From contig JAQBNK010000104.1 of NCBI GenBank assembly GCA_028288595.1, forward strand, positions 1 to 37,791: a stretch of 37,791 nt of DNA, read 5' to 3'. The notes below the pieces were generated by a model that ran no database searches, was not told the DNA's origin, and worked only from the letters and a program-made list of their open reading frames with translations. The DNA comes from Chitinophagaceae bacterium. GTDB lineage: Bacteria; Bacteroidota; Bacteroidia; Chitinophagales; Chitinophagaceae. Position numbers and translations under genes: made by a program. Positions 7,995-16,257 of this stretch are shown here, one piece after another. Numbering within the stretch: the first letter of the stretch is position 1; each line of letters opens with the position of its first letter.

Positions 7995-9425
7995 ATGACC
8001 ACAACAACCAGGAACGATCACGCAAAAACCTATTTTGTAAAAAAATATGCCTGGATACTTGTTCTGTTATTGGTGATTTCTTCTTTCTTATTAGGTTTTG
8101 TTAATTATTACAGCTTTAAAATTATGTCTGGCGCCCGTGCTTATATAAATGGCGAATCAGAATATTCAAAGGCTCAGAAAGATGCTGTACTATATCTCTA
8201 CAACTACCTGGAAGCGGGCGATGAAGTTTACTGGACACAATTTAAAAGAGAGATCGCCATACCTGTTTCAGATAATGATGCGAGGAAAGCCATTATTTCA
8301 CATCAGCCTGATTCAATAATTTATCGCGGTTTTGTCGGTGGAAGAAATGCGGCTGCAGACAGTCCGGACATGGTCTGGCTATTCAGGAACTTCAGCAAAG
8401 TCTCGTTTATGAAAGAAGCAATTGCTACCTGGCAAAATGCAGAGCCTGCTATTAACGAGATTAACTTCCTCGGTAATGAGATCCATGAAAAACAGGACAG
8501 GGGAACATTATCTCTTTCTGCAAAAAAAACATATACCGATAGGTTAACTATTATTTCAAAAGAACTTTCAGCTAAAGAAAGAGTATTCTCCAGCTTACTA
8601 AGTGCCGGTGCAAGAAAGGTGAACTTTTATCTTTTCATTACTAATATATTTTTCATTTTAATTATAACCGGCAGTCTTGTTCTCGCTGCAAGGGAAATGT
8701 TGATGCGCTTGTTTTATTCTGAGCATCACCTGCTCCAGGCAAACGAAACATTGATTGCATCAAATAAAGAACTGGATGTTTTTATCTCGAGCGTATCGCA
8801 TGATCTGCGCTCGCCGGTAGCATCACTCAAAGGTCTTTTAAAAGTGATCTTAAAAGAAAATGATCCGCAGTTAAAGGATAGCTACCTGTACATGATGCAG
8901 GATGTTTTAGAAAAACAGGACAGGTTCCTTGTTGATATGTTGAATTTTTTGAGGGATAAAAGGACCGTAATAAGCCGGGAACTGTTAAGCCTTCGCACCA
9001 TTATCGAGGATATTGTGTCTGCCAGTAAATTCACAGCCGAACAAAAAGGAATTGAAATAAAACTTGAACTGGACCTGGATGAAATCAGGAGTGACAAGTT
9101 AAGGTTACAAATGATCCTGAATAATCTTATTTCGAATGCCATCCGCTATTCAGATAGCTCAAAAAAAAGAAAATATATTTCTATAAAAACTTTTAAACAA
9201 AATAACCAGTGTCTTATCGAAATAGAAGATAACGGAGTAGGCATCGACAGCAATTACCAGGCGGAGATCTTCAATATTTTTCAAACAGGGCTTCAGCCCG
9301 AAAAAGGAACAGGGCTCGGGTTGTTTATTGTAAAGAATTCCGCTGAGAAATTAAATGGTTACGTAAAAGTAGAATCAGAACCTGAAAAGGGCTCTAAGTT
9401 TATTGTGGGTTTCAACGATTGCTAA
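7995..9425 (+). CDS. Membrane sensor histidine kinase (orphan)
   Basis: 476 residues. TM1 lies at about 18-39 (YAWILVLLLVISSFLLGFV) and TM2 at about 208-231 (FYLFITNIFFILIITGSLVL), framing a periplasmic sensor domain of about 170 residues with no obvious known fold. A short coiled linker leads to the HisKA domain with the phosphoacceptor His269 in SHDLRSPVASLKGL. The HATPase part has the N box (NLISNAIRYS), G1 box (IEDNGVGID), F box (IFNIFQTG) and G2 box (GTGLGLFIVK), so it should be active. No receiver domain is fused and no response regulator lies beside it, so its partner must be elsewhere. The signal it senses is unknown. Confidence 0.92.
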   Translation: MTTTTRNDHAKTYFVKKYAWILVLLLVISSFLLGFVNYYSFKIMSGARAYINGESEYSKAQKDAVLYLYNYLEAGDEVYWTQFKREIAIPVSDNDARKAIISHQPDSIIYRGFVGGRNAAADSPDMVWLFRNFSKVSFMKEAIATWQNAEPAINEINFLGNEIHEKQDRGTLSLSAKKTYTDRLTIISKELSAKERVFSSLLSAGARKVNFYLFITNIFFILIITGSLVLAAREMLMRLFYSEHHLLQANETLIASNKELDVFISSVSHDLRSPVASLKGLLKVILKENDPQLKDSYLYMMQDVLEKQDRFLVDMLNFLRDKRTVISRELLSLRTIIEDIVSASKFTAEQKGIEIKLELDLDEIRSDKLRLQMILNNLISNAIRYSDSSKKRKYISIKTFKQNNQCLIEIEDNGVGIDSNYQAEIFNIFQTGLQPEKGTGLGLFIVKNSAEKLNGYVKVESEPEKGSKFIVGFNDC

Positions 9426-9525
9426 TGAGATTGATTAATTGAAAACTTCACACGAATTATACAGGTGATATTAGCAAACTCTTTATCACGAACTTCGATG
9501 TTTCAATAATTAACAGACTATAATT

Positions 9526-10284
9526 ATGACGGCTTTTGTAAATGAAAAATCTGTTGTTCGGGAGATATGGGGAAAAGCAGATACCGTTATCTTTATTTTC
9601 GCCGGTGCCGCTGCTGAATTTGCATTGAATAAAGCGGTTGACTGGCTTTATTACACAGGTAAACTACCTGCTGATCCTATTGGAAGATTATTTTCAACTG
9701 TAGCCTATGCACGCTCTATCGTTTTTTCGGAAACAACTGCTGCAAATAATGCTATCGATAAAATAACCAGCATTCACAAAGTTGTGGAAGCCAACAGGAA
9801 AGCTTCTATACCAGATTGGGCCTACAGAGATGTGCTGTATATGCTCATTCATTATTCGGTCGCATCTTATGAATTGCTTGAAAGGAAATTAAGCCCCAAT
9901 GAAAAAGAAGAAGTCTTCGATGTCTTTTACAGGATGGGTACCAGGATGCAGATAATGGAATTGCCTAAAAATTATACAGCCTGGGAAAAAAGTTATGATC
10001 ATCACTTAATGAATGATCTTGAAAAAAGTGCTTACACCATAGACCTGTTTAATCAATACAAAAAACACCTGGGGAGCACAAGATATTTTTTACTGACCGA
10101 AGCACAAAAATGTCTTGTTCCGGTAAGGGTAAGAGAATTGCTTGGATTTAAGAAAACATCATTTATTAATTTTATCCTTCCTGTATATAAAATCTTTCGG
10201 CTGTTACATCTTGACGGCATTATCAAATCATTAATACTTCCTTCTAAATATAAAGCACAGATTAATGCGCTGGATGTGAGATGA
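9526..10284 (+). CDS. MpaB-like oxygenase-family protein (DUF2236)
   Basis: 252 residues. The pattern DPIGRLFSTVAYARSIVFSE, then IDKITSIHKVVEANR, then WAYRDVLYMLIHYSVASYEL and FYRMGTRMQIMELPKNY, matches the all-helical DUF2236 family. That family includes the mycophenolic-acid enzyme MpaB, bacterial ER-bound oxygenase-like proteins and the rubber oxygenase Lcp. These are haem proteins with a conserved His, and His in SIHKVV is the best candidate here. No substrate is known for most bacterial members. A hydrophobic segment near residues 14-28 (ADTVIFIFAGAAAEF) may be a buried helix rather than a membrane anchor. The gene starts about 100 bases after the histidine kinase and may be co-transcribed with it. 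Confidence 0.75.
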   Translation: MTAFVNEKSVVREIWGKADTVIFIFAGAAAEFALNKAVDWLYYTGKLPADPIGRLFSTVAYARSIVFSETTAANNAIDKITSIHKVVEANRKASIPDWAYRDVLYMLIHYSVASYELLERKLSPNEKEEVFDVFYRMGTRMQIMELPKNYTAWEKSYDHHLMNDLEKSAYTIDLFNQYKKHLGSTRYFLLTEAQKCLVPVRVRELLGFKKTSFINFILPVYKIFRLLHLDGIIKSLILPSKYKAQINALDVR

Positions 10285-10333
10285 TGATATTAGAATGATC
10301 TTATAAATCGCTCTTCTTACGAGGGTAGTCATC

Positions 10334-10345
10334 CCGACAGGTCGG
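10334..10345. repeat. Short palindromic motif CCGAC-AG-GTCGG
   Basis: A 5-bp inverted repeat separated by two bases lies in the gap between the convergent MpaB-like and ssb genes, just ahead of their shared terminator. Its GC content stands out from the surroundings. It may be one copy of a dispersed intergenic repeat; only one copy is in this window. Confidence 0.35.
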
Positions 10346-10361
10346 TAAATAAATAAAGCAC

Positions 10362-10393
10362 AAAAAAAGGCGGCAATATGCCGCCTTTTTTTT
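10362..10393. terminator. Bidirectional Rho-independent terminator between MpaB-like gene and ssb
   Basis: A perfect stem of GGCGGCA (10369-10375) and TGCCGCC (10379-10385) with a 3-base loop is flanked by seven A on the left and eight T on the right. The T-runs on both strands fit termination of both convergent genes. Confidence 0.93.
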
Positions 10394-10406
10394 ATTAATT
10401 ATTGAT

Positions 10407-10853
10407 TTAGAAAGGAAGATCATCTAGCGGTTGTGAAAGATCTGCTGATGATGTTACCGGCGCGGCCTGCTGACTTGAATTGTTGCCGTAATTATTGCCT
10501 GCATTATAATTATTACCTCCCCCATCTCCGTTCTCAGTACGTCCTCCGAGCAACTGAACAGTTAAAACACGCAGAGCTAAGGATGTACCATTGGTTCCAT
10601 CATTTTTAGTGTAAGTGCGTATTTCAGGCGTACCGTCTACATATACCTGCTGGCCTTTTTTAAGATAAGGTGCTATGGCAGTTCTGTCTGTCCAGTAAGC
10701 ACATTCCACCCAGGTTGTTTTTTCTTTGGCTTGCCCTGATGCATCTTTAAATTTTTCGGTATGGGCGATGCTGAAATTGATCACACTTTTCCCGTTTACA
10801 TTATTTACGATTGCGTCTTTCCCGAGGTGCCCGATTGCTTGTAGTTTGATCAT
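10407..10853 (-). CDS. ssb: Single-stranded DNA-binding protein
   Basis: 148 residues, a typical bacterial SSB. The OB-fold occupies about 1-105 (MIKLQAIGHLGKDAIVNNVN, then VINFSIAHTEKFKD, WVECAYWTDRTA and YLKKGQQVYVDGTPEIRTY). A Gly/Asn/Gln-rich flexible linker follows (about 106-135), and the acidic tip ends in DDLPF. This tip binds partner proteins in replication, recombination and repair. The protein coats single-stranded DNA as a tetramer in the known family. The gene lies alone, divergent from mnmA and terminated by the strong hairpin just downstream. SSB genes often occur in several copies in Bacteroidota, so this may not be the only one. Confidence 0.96.
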   Translation of the reverse strand: MIKLQAIGHLGKDAIVNNVNGKSVINFSIAHTEKFKDASGQAKEKTTWVECAYWTDRTAIAPYLKKGQQVYVDGTPEIRTYTKNDGTNGTSLALRVLTVQLLGGRTENGDGGGNNYNAGNNYGNNSSQQAAPVTSSADLSQPLDDLPF

Positions 10854-11022
10854 AACATTTGTTTATTAAAGTGACAAAATAAGGATTGTTCGGTTGAATG
10901 ATATTTTTTAGATACGCACAACAAACATAGAAAATATGTTATACGTAATGCTAAAATTATTGGCAAAAAAAGTAGTAAGCATTATCCGCGGGGTCTTGAT
11001 GCACATAGCGTTACAGCTGAAA

Positions 11023-11046
11023 TGTGCGACGCAAGGGGCGATGACA
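11023..11046 (+). repeat. 24-base repeat core upstream of mnmA (module B type)
   Basis: The sequence begins TGTGCGACGCAA and ends GGCGATGACA. It matches 22 of 24 bases of a reverse-strand copy at 20037-20060 upstream of gltD. Both copies point toward the start codon of the gene that follows. A more divergent copy lies upstream of ilvC. Confidence 0.7.
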
Positions 11047-11130
11047 CGGGTTATACCGCCGGGCTCATAAAAATTTCTTAATCCGAAAATGTGGATACCC
11101 TGCCGGCAACCGGTGACCAACTGCATTGTT

Positions 11131-11138
11131 TATCTTTG
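11131..11138 (+). promoter_or_regulatory. Bacteroidota-type -7 box of mnmA
   Basis: TATCTTTG fits the TAnnTTTG consensus exactly and lies 13 bases before the chosen mnmA start codon. No good TTG -33 element was found at the usual distance, so the assignment rests on one box. Confidence 0.5.
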
Positions 11139-11151
11139 CACAAATTTTTAT

Positions 11152-12255
11152 ATGAGCCGGGAGGGCAAAGTTTTAGTGGCAATGAGTGGCGGTATCGATA
11201 GTACCGTTACGGCTCTTATGCTTCATCATGAAGGATACGAAGTGATAGGCATTACCATGAAGACCTGGGACTATGCCACCAGCGTTGGAAATACAAATGG
11301 TAAAGAAACCGGCTGTTGTAATATTGATTCATTTAATGATGCAAGGGCAGCCGCTGTTCATCATGGTTTCCCGCATTTTATTTTAGATATACGCGAAGAA
11401 TTTGGTGACTTCGTAGTAGAAAATTTTGTTGAAGAATATATGGCAGGTCGCACTCCTAACCCGTGCGTGATGTGCAATACACACATAAAATGGCGTGCAT
11501 TGCTGAAAAGAGCGAACGCACTTGATTGTGATTTTATTGCAACCGGGCATTATGCAAAAGTTAACCGGCATACCAATAACCGTTTCGTGATCAGCAAAGG
11601 AAAAGACGAACTGAAAGATCAGAGTTATGTGCTCTGGGGCCTTGACCAGGAATTGCTGAGCAGGACTATTATGCCATTGGGTATTTACCGCAAACCAGAG
11701 ATCCGCCAGATGGCAATAGATTTCGGTTATCCTGAGCTGGCGAAAAAAGCAGAGAGTTACGAGATCTGTTTTGTTCCTGATAATGATTACCGTGGATTTT
11801 TAAAACGCCGTATCCCTGAACTGGAAACAGAAGTGAATGGTGGCTGGTTCGTTGATAAAACAGGAAAGAAACTGGGACAGCATAAGGGTTATCCATTTTA
11901 TACTATTGGTCAGCGTAAAGGCCTGGACATTGCTTTTGGAAAACCTGCATATGTAACAGAAATTAATCCTGACACCAATACAGTTGTTTTGGGTGATGAG
12001 AATGATCTTGACAGAACTGATATGCTGGTAGGCAAAATAAACATGGTGAAGTATGAAGGTATAGCCGATGCAACAGAAGTGATAACAAAAATCAGGTATA
12101 AAGACAAAGGCGCTTTGTCGATCTTATATAATGAGAATGGCGGAATTAAGACCAGCTTCCTCGAGCCTGTAAAAAGTATTGCTCCGGGGCAGAGCGCCGT
12201 TTTTTATGAAGGCGATGATGTGATTGGTGGCGGAATTATACAACGCTCGTTGTAA
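11152..12255 (+). CDS. mnmA: tRNA-specific 2-thiouridylase MnmA
   Basis: 367 residues. MnmA places sulfur on the wobble uridine (s2U34) of tRNAs for Lys, Glu and Gln, using ATP and sulfur relayed as persulfide. The ATP-binding PP-loop is SGGIDS at residues 12-17. The two catalytic cysteines lie in NPCVMCN (about 103) and SYEICFVPD (about 200), followed by the tRNA-binding region YTIGQRKGLDIAFG and a C-terminal beta-barrel. The frame extends upstream to an ATG at 11089, but I chose 11152 because family members begin just before the PP-loop and a -7 box (11131-11138) lies between the two candidates. The encoded protein then starts MSREGKVLVAMSGG. Confidence 0.96.
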   Translation: MSREGKVLVAMSGGIDSTVTALMLHHEGYEVIGITMKTWDYATSVGNTNGKETGCCNIDSFNDARAAAVHHGFPHFILDIREEFGDFVVENFVEEYMAGRTPNPCVMCNTHIKWRALLKRANALDCDFIATGHYAKVNRHTNNRFVISKGKDELKDQSYVLWGLDQELLSRTIMPLGIYRKPEIRQMAIDFGYPELAKKAESYEICFVPDNDYRGFLKRRIPELETEVNGGWFVDKTGKKLGQHKGYPFYTIGQRKGLDIAFGKPAYVTEINPDTNTVVLGDENDLDRTDMLVGKINMVKYEGIADATEVITKIRYKDKGALSILYNENGGIKTSFLEPVKSIAPGQSAVFYEGDDVIGGGIIQRSL

Positions 12256-12294
12256 TAAGCAAATGAGCTTACAAAGGCCGCTTATCTTGTGTTC

Positions 12295-13026
12295 ATGCAT
12301 AAGGTGAGCGGTTTTTTATTGATGGCATTTCTTATATTTTCCTGTACGAAAAAAAAGAAATTTTTCTGGTTTAAACATCGCAGATTATTATCCTCTTTCA
12401 GTGGGACATCATGGACTTACCAGTTAGATTCTACTGTAATCACCGCTTTTGGGAGTAATCTTGCTACTCATTCTTATTTATTAAAAGATACGACTGTTGA
12501 AAGTCTTACTGATTATTCGGGACGACTGAATATTTTGTTTCAGCGTTATATAAAATTATAACGCAGCAGGTAACTGGCAATATATAAATAATTATACAGT
12601 TATTATGAATGGAAATAAAATTGAACTGACTGAAAATAACCTGCGTTATATAACATTGGCTTCACCATTAAATTCTGAAGCCACCTGGAAAGGAAACAGC
12701 TATATTGATTCAAAATCTGTTGGGTCTGCGTTTAAATACCTGGACGACTGGATTTATCAATACCAGCATATTAATGAAGCGTTTACTGTTATTAATAGGT
12801 ATGTAGATAGTACGGTTACTGTTTTTCATCATGATGAAATAATTGGTAACCGGGGCCTGTTACATCCAATGCATACCAGCAAAAAATAAAATCTTTTGAA
12901 GTGTATGCAAAAGGGACAGGCTTAATTTATAAGGAATTTTTGTATTACACCTGGCAGCCGGCTCCATTAAATCATTATGAAGACGGGAGTTATGGAATAA
13001 AGCTGAGTTTAGTGGAGTATAAATAG
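12295..13026 (+). pseudogene. Lipoprotein gene broken by two compensating frameshifts
   Basis: Three pieces in different frames make one coherent protein of about 243 residues. Piece 1 runs from 12295 (start ATG; GTG at 12289 is possible) to about 12555. It has a lipoprotein signal ending FLIFSC with Cys17 as lipid site. Piece 2 is in the next frame (NYNAAGNWQYINNY and onward), from about 12554 to 12850. Piece 3 is back in the first frame, from 12850 to the stop at 13026 (PGPVTSNAYQQKIKSFEVYA, then WQPAPLNHYEDGSYGIKLSL). Removing one A from AAAA (12552-12555) and adding one C at 12849-12852 restores the frame. The family is an unnamed secreted lipoprotein. Either the gene is decayed or two homopolymer-linked sequencing errors occurred. 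Confidence 0.75.
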
Positions 13027-13033
13027 CTCTCGT

Positions 13034-13041
13034 TATCTTTA
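13034..13041 (+). promoter_or_regulatory. Possible -7 box of the subtilisin gene
   Basis: TATCTTTA matches TAnnTTTG at all fixed positions but the last. It lies 17 bases before the start codon, directly after the stop of the broken lipoprotein gene. There is no clear -33 element. Confidence 0.3.
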
Positions 13042-13058
13042 ACAAGAAATAACAGATC

Positions 13059-14984
13059 ATGAAGTGCAGATGGATATTTTTTTTATGCATGATGGGATGG
13101 ATGCATGCAGACGCACAATATTCCAAATACATCATACAATTCACAGATAAAAAAAACTCTCCTTTTTCTCTACAACAACCTTCTGCTTATCTTTCTTCTA
13201 AAGCAATTCTAAGAAGAACCAAATACAATATTGCAACAGACAGCACTGATCTTCCGGTAAATCCTGCTTACATAAACCAGGTAAAAACTTATACTTCTGT
13301 AACTTATTTGAGCCAATCCAAATGGCTGAATCAAATTTTAATTCTGTGCACTGATCAGAATAGCCTCAACCAGATCAAAGCACTGCCTTTCGTAAAGAAG
13401 GCACAGGGAATAGGAAACAGGTTAGCAGGAAATGGCAGAACTAAAGACAAATTAAAACTTAAACAAACTGCTGCTGTTGCAAGAATAGAAGGACAACAGG
13501 GCAATGTTTATGACTATGGTTCAGCGCTTGCACAAATACGCATTCATGAAGGCGAGTTTCTTCATAACAAAGGTTTATCCGGGCAAGGGATGATCATTGC
13601 TGTGCTTGACGGCGGTTTCAATAATTATAAAACCATTTCTGCATTCGATAGTATTCGCATTAATCAGCAAGTTTTGGGTGAAAGAGATTTCGTCGCTTTT
13701 GATAACAGTGTGAATGAAGATCATCCGCATGGCATGGAGTGTCTCAGCATATTGGCAGGTAACTGGCCAGGAAAATTAGTTGGGTCAGCACCTAAATCTT
13801 CTTACTGGTTAATAAGAACAGAAAACGCCGCGACGGAATTTCCCATAGAAGAACATAACTGGGTGGTGGGTGCTGAATTTGCTGACAGTTCGGGCGCAGA
13901 TATGATCTCATCTTCCCTGGGCTATAATACTTTTGATGATCCTTCATTCGATCATACTTATAACGAGTTTTATAAAAATACAGCGATATCTACGCAGGGT
14001 GCGGCACTTGCTGTTAGAAAAGGAATGATCGTAGTGAATGCCGCAGGTAATGAAGGAAATAATAGCTGGAAATACCTGACCCTCCCTTCTGATGCGGATA
14101 GCGTTTGTGCAGTAGGTGCAGTGAATGCGCAGGGTGTGATTGCAAATTTCAGCAGCCTCGGATTTCCCGGAAAAATAAAACCAAATGTTGTTTCTCTGGG
14201 TGCACCTGCAATTGTCGCAGGAAGTAATGGTATTGTTTCAGCAAGCGGAACTTCTTATTCAACGCCTAACATCGCCGGGCTTATTGCGTGTCTCTGGCAG
14301 GCATTTCCACAGTTTAATAATATGCAGGTATTAGATGCTGTTTATAAAAGTGCGGATCATTATACAAACCCGGATAACCGCTATGGTTTTGGCATTCCGA
14401 ATATGCATAAGGCTTACCAGTTATTAAAGCATCAGCAAAATATTTTGCTTTATGGAAATGCCTGGTTATTTGCAACACCTGCTAGTTTCACAGATACGAT
14501 CCATGTAAAATTTATCAGCCAGCTGGATGGAAATGTCACGATCGACCTGCTCGATAAAAACAATACTGTTATCCTTTCAAAAACCGTAGTGGCGGAAAAA
14601 GAGGAAACTTACCAGCTTGATTTTACGCCGCTGGCCTTTTTACCTGCAGGAAATTATTTGATCAGGTATAATGACGGCCAGCAAACTAATTTAGTGCAAG
14701 TATCAAAACTATCATTGGGTAGTGATGCTGACTGGCTCACAGCTTATCCTATGCCATTTCATCAAACAACGACTATCTATCTTCGTGCACCTGAGACTTC
14801 TGTAGCGCATTTAACTTTAACTGATCTGTCTGGTAAAATTTTAGAAACAAAAACGTTTTCAATTGTAAAGGATAGCGTTTATCAACCTAAACTTAACTCG
14901 TTCAACATAATTTCAAGTGGTATTTATTTTCTTCTTTATGAAGGCAGCATCTTTAAAAGAACTTTAAAGATCATCAGGCAGTAA
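13059..14984 (+). CDS. Secreted subtilisin-like serine protease with T9SS sorting domain
   Basis: 641 residues. A signal peptide (MKCRWIFFLCMMGWMHADAQ) is followed by an I9-like propeptide region, then the S8 catalytic domain. The triad is Asp184 (MIIAVLDGGF), His224 (DHPHGMEC) and Ser399 (GTSYSTPNIAGL), with the oxyanion Asn in NAAGNEGNNSW. A beta-sandwich region follows, and the last 85 residues or so (DADWLTAYPMPFHQTTTIYL ... SSGIYFLLYEGSIFKRTLKI) form a type A T9SS C-terminal sorting domain. The protein should therefore cross the outer membrane through the type IX system and be released or attached at the surface. Its 3' end overlaps the convergent rsmB by 11 bases. Confidence 0.95.
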   Translation: MKCRWIFFLCMMGWMHADAQYSKYIIQFTDKKNSPFSLQQPSAYLSSKAILRRTKYNIATDSTDLPVNPAYINQVKTYTSVTYLSQSKWLNQILILCTDQNSLNQIKALPFVKKAQGIGNRLAGNGRTKDKLKLKQTAAVARIEGQQGNVYDYGSALAQIRIHEGEFLHNKGLSGQGMIIAVLDGGFNNYKTISAFDSIRINQQVLGERDFVAFDNSVNEDHPHGMECLSILAGNWPGKLVGSAPKSSYWLIRTENAATEFPIEEHNWVVGAEFADSSGADMISSSLGYNTFDDPSFDHTYNEFYKNTAISTQGAALAVRKGMIVVNAAGNEGNNSWKYLTLPSDADSVCAVGAVNAQGVIANFSSLGFPGKIKPNVVSLGAPAIVAGSNGIVSASGTSYSTPNIAGLIACLWQAFPQFNNMQVLDAVYKSADHYTNPDNRYGFGIPNMHKAYQLLKHQQNILLYGNAWLFATPASFTDTIHVKFISQLDGNVTIDLLDKNNTVILSKTVVAEKEETYQLDFTPLAFLPAGNYLIRYNDGQQTNLVQVSKLSLGSDADWLTAYPMPFHQTTTIYLRAPETSVAHLTLTDLSGKILETKTFSIVKDSVYQPKLNSFNIISSGIYFLLYEGSIFKRTLKIIRQ

Positions 14985-16152
14985 ATAATGCTGCAAACAT
15001 GGTATCAGCTTTCTTATCATATCCCTTTAATAGTCCCTGCTTAATAAGTTTCATATCTAATTCTGATTGCAGATATCTCACCATGCTTTCATTCTCTTCT
15101 GTAAAAACAGAGCAGGTTATATAAAGAAAATATCCGCCTGGTTTTAATATTTTACTCGTAGTAGCAGTTATTTGTTTCTGAAGATTTGTATAATAGCTGA
15201 TCTTCTCTTTAGAAAAAAAGTATAGCTGTTCAGGCATTCTTCCCCAGGTACCTGAACCCGAACAAGGTGCATCGCAAATAATAAAATCAAATTTATTTTT
15301 AGGTAACTTTTCTGAGGGCTGCGTAAGGTTAGCATAAAATGATCTATAATTACTAAGGCCAGCTTCTTTAAACCGTTTAGTAAGATTTTGAATGATGGAA
15401 GGGCGCACATCAGAAACAGTAAGATCAATTTTTTTCAAAATATCGGCTGCTAATAAAGACTTTCCGCCACTGCCCGCACAGCAATCCCACACTTTCATTG
15501 TTAGGGATTTTACGTTTGACGCAGGAAGAAGAGTAATAAATTCAGCTATGCGCTGTGATGAATAATCCTGAACAACAACGTCTTTATTGATTGAAAATAA
15601 TTGATCAACCGCTATTGAAGATGGCAGCCTCAGGCAATGGTCATTTTCATATACAGCGGGTGTTCCAGAGGTATTGATAATGCCAGCAACAATATTCTCT
15701 TTTTCCGGGCGAATACGTAAAAAAACATCTGGCTGATGTAAATGTGAGTGATTAAATGAATTGAACTCTATGTCTGCTGATAACTCGTTCTTAAATGAAA
15801 AAATATCTTCAACAGAAAATTTTAAATCCCTTTCCTGCAGGTATTTTATTTTCGCTTCCTGACTATTACTTCCTAAACGTAATAATTCATCGGGAAGAAT
15901 TTCTGTAAAAGAAGAAAGATCATTGTGGGTGAGAAAAATCGAGATCTTTAAACGCTCTTCCACAGGCAACTCTTTCAAACAACATCCGATTCTGTAATAA
16001 GTATAACAAAGATGACCGATCGTTTTCCTGTCTTTGGAACCGTGCTTTTTATTTGCAGAAAAATATTGTTTCAGATAATGATGCAAAGGAGCTGAACCAT
16101 CATAATTCCTGACTAATTCTATTGCTTTGTTCCAGTGCTGAATGCGTAACAT
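14974..16152 (-). CDS. rsmB: RsmB-like rRNA (cytosine-C5) methyltransferase
   Basis: 392 residues, a NOL1/NOP2/Sun-family S-adenosylmethionine-dependent RNA m5C methyltransferase. The SAM-binding loop reads VWDCCAGSGGKSLLAADIL. Motif IV is DAPCSGSGTWGR, with its Cys used for product release, and motif VI is YITCSVFTEENESM, with the nucleophilic Cys. The first 130 residues or so are a reduced NusB-like RNA-binding region (WNKAIELVRNYDGSAPLHHY). RsmB methylates C967 of 16S rRNA in E. coli. Homologues acting on other cytosines exist, so the target is inferred. It is the last gene of the reverse-strand block, separated from the aminotransferase by a 60-base palindromic repeat. Confidence 0.85.
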   Translation of the reverse strand: MLRIQHWNKAIELVRNYDGSAPLHHYLKQYFSANKKHGSKDRKTIGHLCYTYYRIGCCLKELPVEERLKISIFLTHNDLSSFTEILPDELLRLGSNSQEAKIKYLQERDLKFSVEDIFSFKNELSADIEFNSFNHSHLHQPDVFLRIRPEKENIVAGIINTSGTPAVYENDHCLRLPSSIAVDQLFSINKDVVVQDYSSQRIAEFITLLPASNVKSLTMKVWDCCAGSGGKSLLAADILKKIDLTVSDVRPSIIQNLTKRFKEAGLSNYRSFYANLTQPSEKLPKNKFDFIICDAPCSGSGTWGRMPEQLYFFSKEKISYYTNLQKQITATTSKILKPGGYFLYITCSVFTEENESMVRYLQSELDMKLIKQGLLKGYDKKADTMFAALFTA

Positions 16153-16191
16153 GAAGCAAATGTAGAGGCTCTTACGGAATTGGAAGTTATC

Positions 16192-16251
16192 TCTCGCAGA
16201 ATTCGCAGAAGACGCGGAAAGATTTCTGCGGATTCGGCGAATTCTGCGAGA
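16192..16251. repeat. 60-base palindromic repeat (module D), copy 1
   Basis: Perfect 15-base arms, TCTCGCAGAATTCGC (16192-16206) and GCGAATTCTGCGAGA (16237-16251), flank an imperfectly palindromic centre (GCGGAAAGATTTCTGCG). It starts 6 bases after the aminotransferase stop on the reverse strand and lacks a T-run. A related 73-base element lies at 33446-33518. Confidence 0.85.
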
Positions 16252-16257
16252 AAATTA

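Larger units (their letters stand above)
10854..11151. other. Intergenic region between ssb and mnmA, partly GC-richer, holding a repeat copy
   Basis: The stretch from about 10979 to 11125 is richer in GC than its neighbours and holds the 24-base motif that also occurs near gltD. A 72-codon reverse-strand frame (10908-11126) spans it. It covers the repeat and the mnmA upstream region, so I regard it as probably non-coding. The mnmA promoter box is at 11131-11138. No clear ssb promoter box was found. Confidence 0.4.

Noticed and set aside
11089-11151. Upstream ATG (11089) as the mnmA start.
   Set aside because: The extra residues do not fit the family, and a -7 promoter box lies between this ATG and the chosen one at 11152.
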